Part shown: positions 62,292-64,000 of the stretch, one piece after another
Position numbering within the stretch: position 1 is the stretch's first letter
How the letters are laid out: each line of letters opens with the position of its first letter
DNA from: Bacilli bacterium
GTDB taxonomy: Bacteria; Bacillota; Bacilli; Paenibacillales; NBRC-103111
NCBI GenBank assembly: GCA_028287395.1
Contig: JAQBPR010000126.1
Coordinates: 1-64,000, forward strand
Direction: 5' to 3'
DNA: 64,000 nt
Made by a program: the position numbers and the translations under genes
Notes under the pieces: model-generated
The model's input: only the letters and a program-made list of their open reading frames with translations
What the model was told of the DNA's origin: nothing
The model's database searches: none

Positions 62292-62951
62292 ATGATGGCT
62301 AGAATAGGAAATAAGCTTATCGCGATTTGCTCAGCTGCTATAGGAATCATTTATACCGCAGGGTATGTTGTAACCGAGGCATCTGGAACCGCCTCCGTTC
62401 GGAATGAAACAGCCATTACTCAACCGCAGCAAAATGATTCTGTTTTAACTCCGCCATCACCAAGTCCAACAATCACAACAGAGCCTTCTCAAAATACACC
62501 CTTACCTTCGATGCAGCCTGATTCTAATGTAACTACTGTACCAAAAGCAACAACAAATACGGCTGTTCCAACGCCAATTTCTAAGGCTACCCCTTTACCT
62601 ATTATTAAAAGCACACCTAAAAAAGTCGTTCCTACTCCTACGCCGACTCCGACTCCGACTCCGACTCCAATTGTGCAAAATCAGAAATATCACGATGGCA
62701 CTTTTACAGGTTCGGGAACAAATCGTTTTGGTACGGTTGAAGTAGCTGTGATGATTAAAAAAGGCAAAATTGCAGCTGTAGATATTACTAGCAGTAGAAC
62801 TCGTTACCCGCAAAGATATATCAATCCCTTGCCGCAAGAAGTGCTTGATGCCCAAGATGATAATATCGATACGATTAGCGGCGCTACAAGAAGCTCTGAA
62901 GACTTTATCGAAGCTGTTCACCAAGCGTTAATGCAATCTGAACAATCTTGA
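62292..62951 (+). CDS. Extracellular FMN-binding domain protein (flavinylation substrate)
   Basis: A 219-residue protein. ATG 62292 follows AGGAGG. Residues 6-26 form a signal anchor. A Pro/Thr/Ser-rich linker (about 30-135), with Pro-Thr repeats, leads to a C-terminal FMN-binding domain starting YHDGTFTGSGTNRFGTVEVA. The flavinylation motif SGAT at residues 196-199 in DTISGATRSS is intact, so FMN can be attached covalently to the threonine. The enzyme for this, ApbE, is encoded next. The pair fits an extracellular electron transfer or reductase module. Confidence 0.9.
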   Translation: MMARIGNKLIAICSAAIGIIYTAGYVVTEASGTASVRNETAITQPQQNDSVLTPPSPSPTITTEPSQNTPLPSMQPDSNVTTVPKATTNTAVPTPISKATPLPIIKSTPKKVVPTPTPTPTPTPTPIVQNQKYHDGTFTGSGTNRFGTVEVAVMIKKGKIAAVDITSSRTRYPQRYINPLPQEVLDAQDDNIDTISGATRSSEDFIEAVHQALMQSEQS

Positions 62952-63027
62952 CGCTTACGGAGCAAGTTTTCTCACGAAAACTTAGTAGACGCTTACGAAG
63001 CAAGTTTTGCAAAGAACGCAAAACTTT
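62950..63027 (+). repeat. Tandem hairpin repeat before the apbE ribosome binding site
   Basis: Two units start with GACGCTTACG(G/A)AGCAAGTTTT. The first (62950-62984) closes with GAAAACTTA and the second (62988-63027) with GCAAAACTTTT, directly before AGGAGG at 63029. The second is nearly identical to the units before rpmI and leuA. Confidence 0.8.
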
Positions 63028-63045
63028 TAGGAGGTTTGCAGTGAT

Positions 63046-63987
63046 ATGAAGCCACAAACTACAAAAAAGGTATGGATGCATGCCGCGCTTCATATGGATA
63101 CTATCGTTCAGATGAAAGTCATTTCATCCCAAGCTGCAGATCAAATTGAGCTTAGTATTGCTCGCGCATTTGCGGCTTTTCGTTTTGTAGAAGATACCTG
63201 CAGTCGATTTATTCCACAAAGTGAGGTTAGACGTTTGTCGTCCACCGTCGGACTCCCTGTTCAAGTTAGTCCCATTTTATTTGAAACCATTCGCTTCGCA
63301 TGGGAAATCGCGCATCTCACAGCTGGGGTATTTGACCCGACCATCGGTCATATTTTAGAAAAGCACGGTTTTGTCCGTAATTACCTAACCGGAGAAGAAA
63401 TTGCCGTAAACCCTACTCTATCCGAGTCTGTCAGTTATCAAGATATTGTACTGGATGAAGAACAAAAAACGATTTTACTTAACAAGCCGCTTGTACTTGA
63501 TTTAGGTGCAGTAGCTAAAGGGCTAGCCATTGATTTGGCAAAGAAAGAATTGAACGATTTTGAAGGGTTCATGATTGATGCTGGCGGGGATATTTATGTT
63601 GGCGGTTTAAATGAACGCGATGAACTCTGGAATATCGGAATCCGTCACCCCTTACAAAAAGACAGCGTTATTTGTACACTTCAGCTCTCGGATGCAGCTA
63701 TATGCACATCAGGTCGTTATGAACGATTGAGTCCAAAAATAGGACATGGACATCACCTGATTGATCCGCGAACAGGCATATCGTCTGATGAAATCTGCAG
63801 TTTCACTGTCGTTGCGCCTTTTGCGATGATGGCTGACGCGTTTTCCACGGCGGCTTTTATTCTCGGTCATGAGAAAGGACTCGCTCAATTAGAAAGTGTG
63901 GGAATAGACGGTTTATGCGTATCCTCAAATTTAGCTCTTTATATGACGAATGAAATGAAGGGGTATCTGAATGACAACCAATATTAG
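63046..63987 (+). CDS. apbE: FAD:protein FMN transferase
   Basis: A 313-residue ApbE-family enzyme that moves FMN from FAD onto a threonine of target proteins. Hallmarks: GVFDPTIGHIL, LVLDLGAVAKGLAIDLA, FMIDAGGDIYVGG and the metal-site FSTAAFILG. No lipobox or signal is visible, in contrast to many secreted ApbE proteins, so it may work in the cytoplasm or be exported otherwise. AGGAGG lies 11 bases before ATG 63046. It follows its probable substrate gene and overlaps the next gene. Confidence 0.94.
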   Translation: MKPQTTKKVWMHAALHMDTIVQMKVISSQAADQIELSIARAFAAFRFVEDTCSRFIPQSEVRRLSSTVGLPVQVSPILFETIRFAWEIAHLTAGVFDPTIGHILEKHGFVRNYLTGEEIAVNPTLSESVSYQDIVLDEEQKTILLNKPLVLDLGAVAKGLAIDLAKKELNDFEGFMIDAGGDIYVGGLNERDELWNIGIRHPLQKDSVICTLQLSDAAICTSGRYERLSPKIGHGHHLIDPRTGISSDEICSFTVVAPFAMMADAFSTAAFILGHEKGLAQLESVGIDGLCVSSNLALYMTNEMKGYLNDNQY

Positions 63988-64000
63988 ACAGAAAACCGAG
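63971..64000 (+). CDS. Start of a third gene of the flavinylation module (cut by window edge)
   Basis: ATG 63971 lies seven bases after AAGGGG and overlaps the end of apbE by 17 bases. Ten codons are visible (MTTNIRQKTE). In related loci a membrane protein of the ferredoxin or NosR/RnfD type follows; the visible text is too short to tell. Confidence 0.5.
   Translation, partial: MTTNIRQKTE

Noticed and set aside
62634-62667. Short tandem repeat as a possible CRISPR or regulatory array
   Set aside because: It encodes Pro-Thr repeats of the FMN-binding protein linker; units of six bases without spacers.

Overview
The window is a chromosomal segment of a low-GC, spore-forming Firmicute, most likely Paenibacillus or a close relative. 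The evidence is the gene content: a T-box controlled ilvBNC-leuA operon, an L20-leader infC-rpmI-rplT operon, a SigI/RsgI pair, a GlpP antiterminator system, YneK (DUF2621), YfkK (DUF1128), YtqA/YtqB and strong AGGAGG-type ribosome binding sites. The genus is inferred; no rRNA is present.

Positions 1-6450 are an AT-rich accessory island. It starts with the end of an IS3-type element that interrupts a small gene, followed by a start-less reading frame. Next is a five-gene minus-strand operon that reads, in order of transcription: a 44-residue six-cysteine peptide, a MauE/DoxX-like membrane protein, a membrane-anchored CxxC thioredoxin-fold protein (MauD/TlpA-like), an exporter-type ABC transporter and a lipoprotein solute-binding protein. 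I read this as an undescribed system for making and exporting a disulfide-bonded peptide, possibly a bacteriocin. Beside it lie a 75-bp duplicate of the mauE-like 5' end, a truncated secreted-protein frame, an EF-hand-loop protein and the 3' stump of an rlmCD-type gene.

Positions 6450-26400 are mostly conserved core. They hold a YuiH-type molybdoenzyme, an oxidoreductase, PepA, an Fe-S aldo/keto reductase, sigI-rsgI, a peroxiredoxin with twin PerR-like boxes, branched-chain amino acid genes (ilvB, ilvN, ilvC, leuA, leuB, with an aminotransferase inserted on the other strand between leuA and leuB), a Leu T-box, infC-rpmI-rplT and a processive glycosyltransferase. leuC and leuD are not in the window.

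Positions 26800-40100 carry a PAP2 phosphatase, trmB, a WGxxGxxG secreted protein, the ytqA-ytqB tRNA modification pair, a B12-binding radical SAM protein, an ABC-2 transporter, a small XRE regulator divergent from an unknown protein, an RluA pseudouridine synthase, yfkK, yigZ, pgi, and an unusual fusion of a beta-hydroxyacid dehydrogenase with a PilZ (c-di-GMP receptor) domain.

Positions 40190-46260 form a glycerol regulon: glpD, and a hydrolase-glpP-glpK operon. The two transcription units start with leaders that share an identical 14-nt motif followed by a terminator, as expected for GlpP antitermination. This would put a polytopic alpha/beta hydrolase under glycerol control.

Positions 46380-64000 hold sugar-phosphate isomerase-like and PhyH-like genes, ppnP, tkt, purU, nfo, yneK, a GGDEF-EAL protein, an AraC regulator, tRNA-Lys, several small conserved proteins, an ECF sigma/anti-sigma pair and a flavinylation module (FMN-binding protein, ApbE and the start of a third gene). 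Non-coding repeats recur across the window: a MITE-like element with GTGTGTT termini, a dispersed palindrome with a nested perfect palindrome, and a hairpin unit placed directly before ribosome binding sites.
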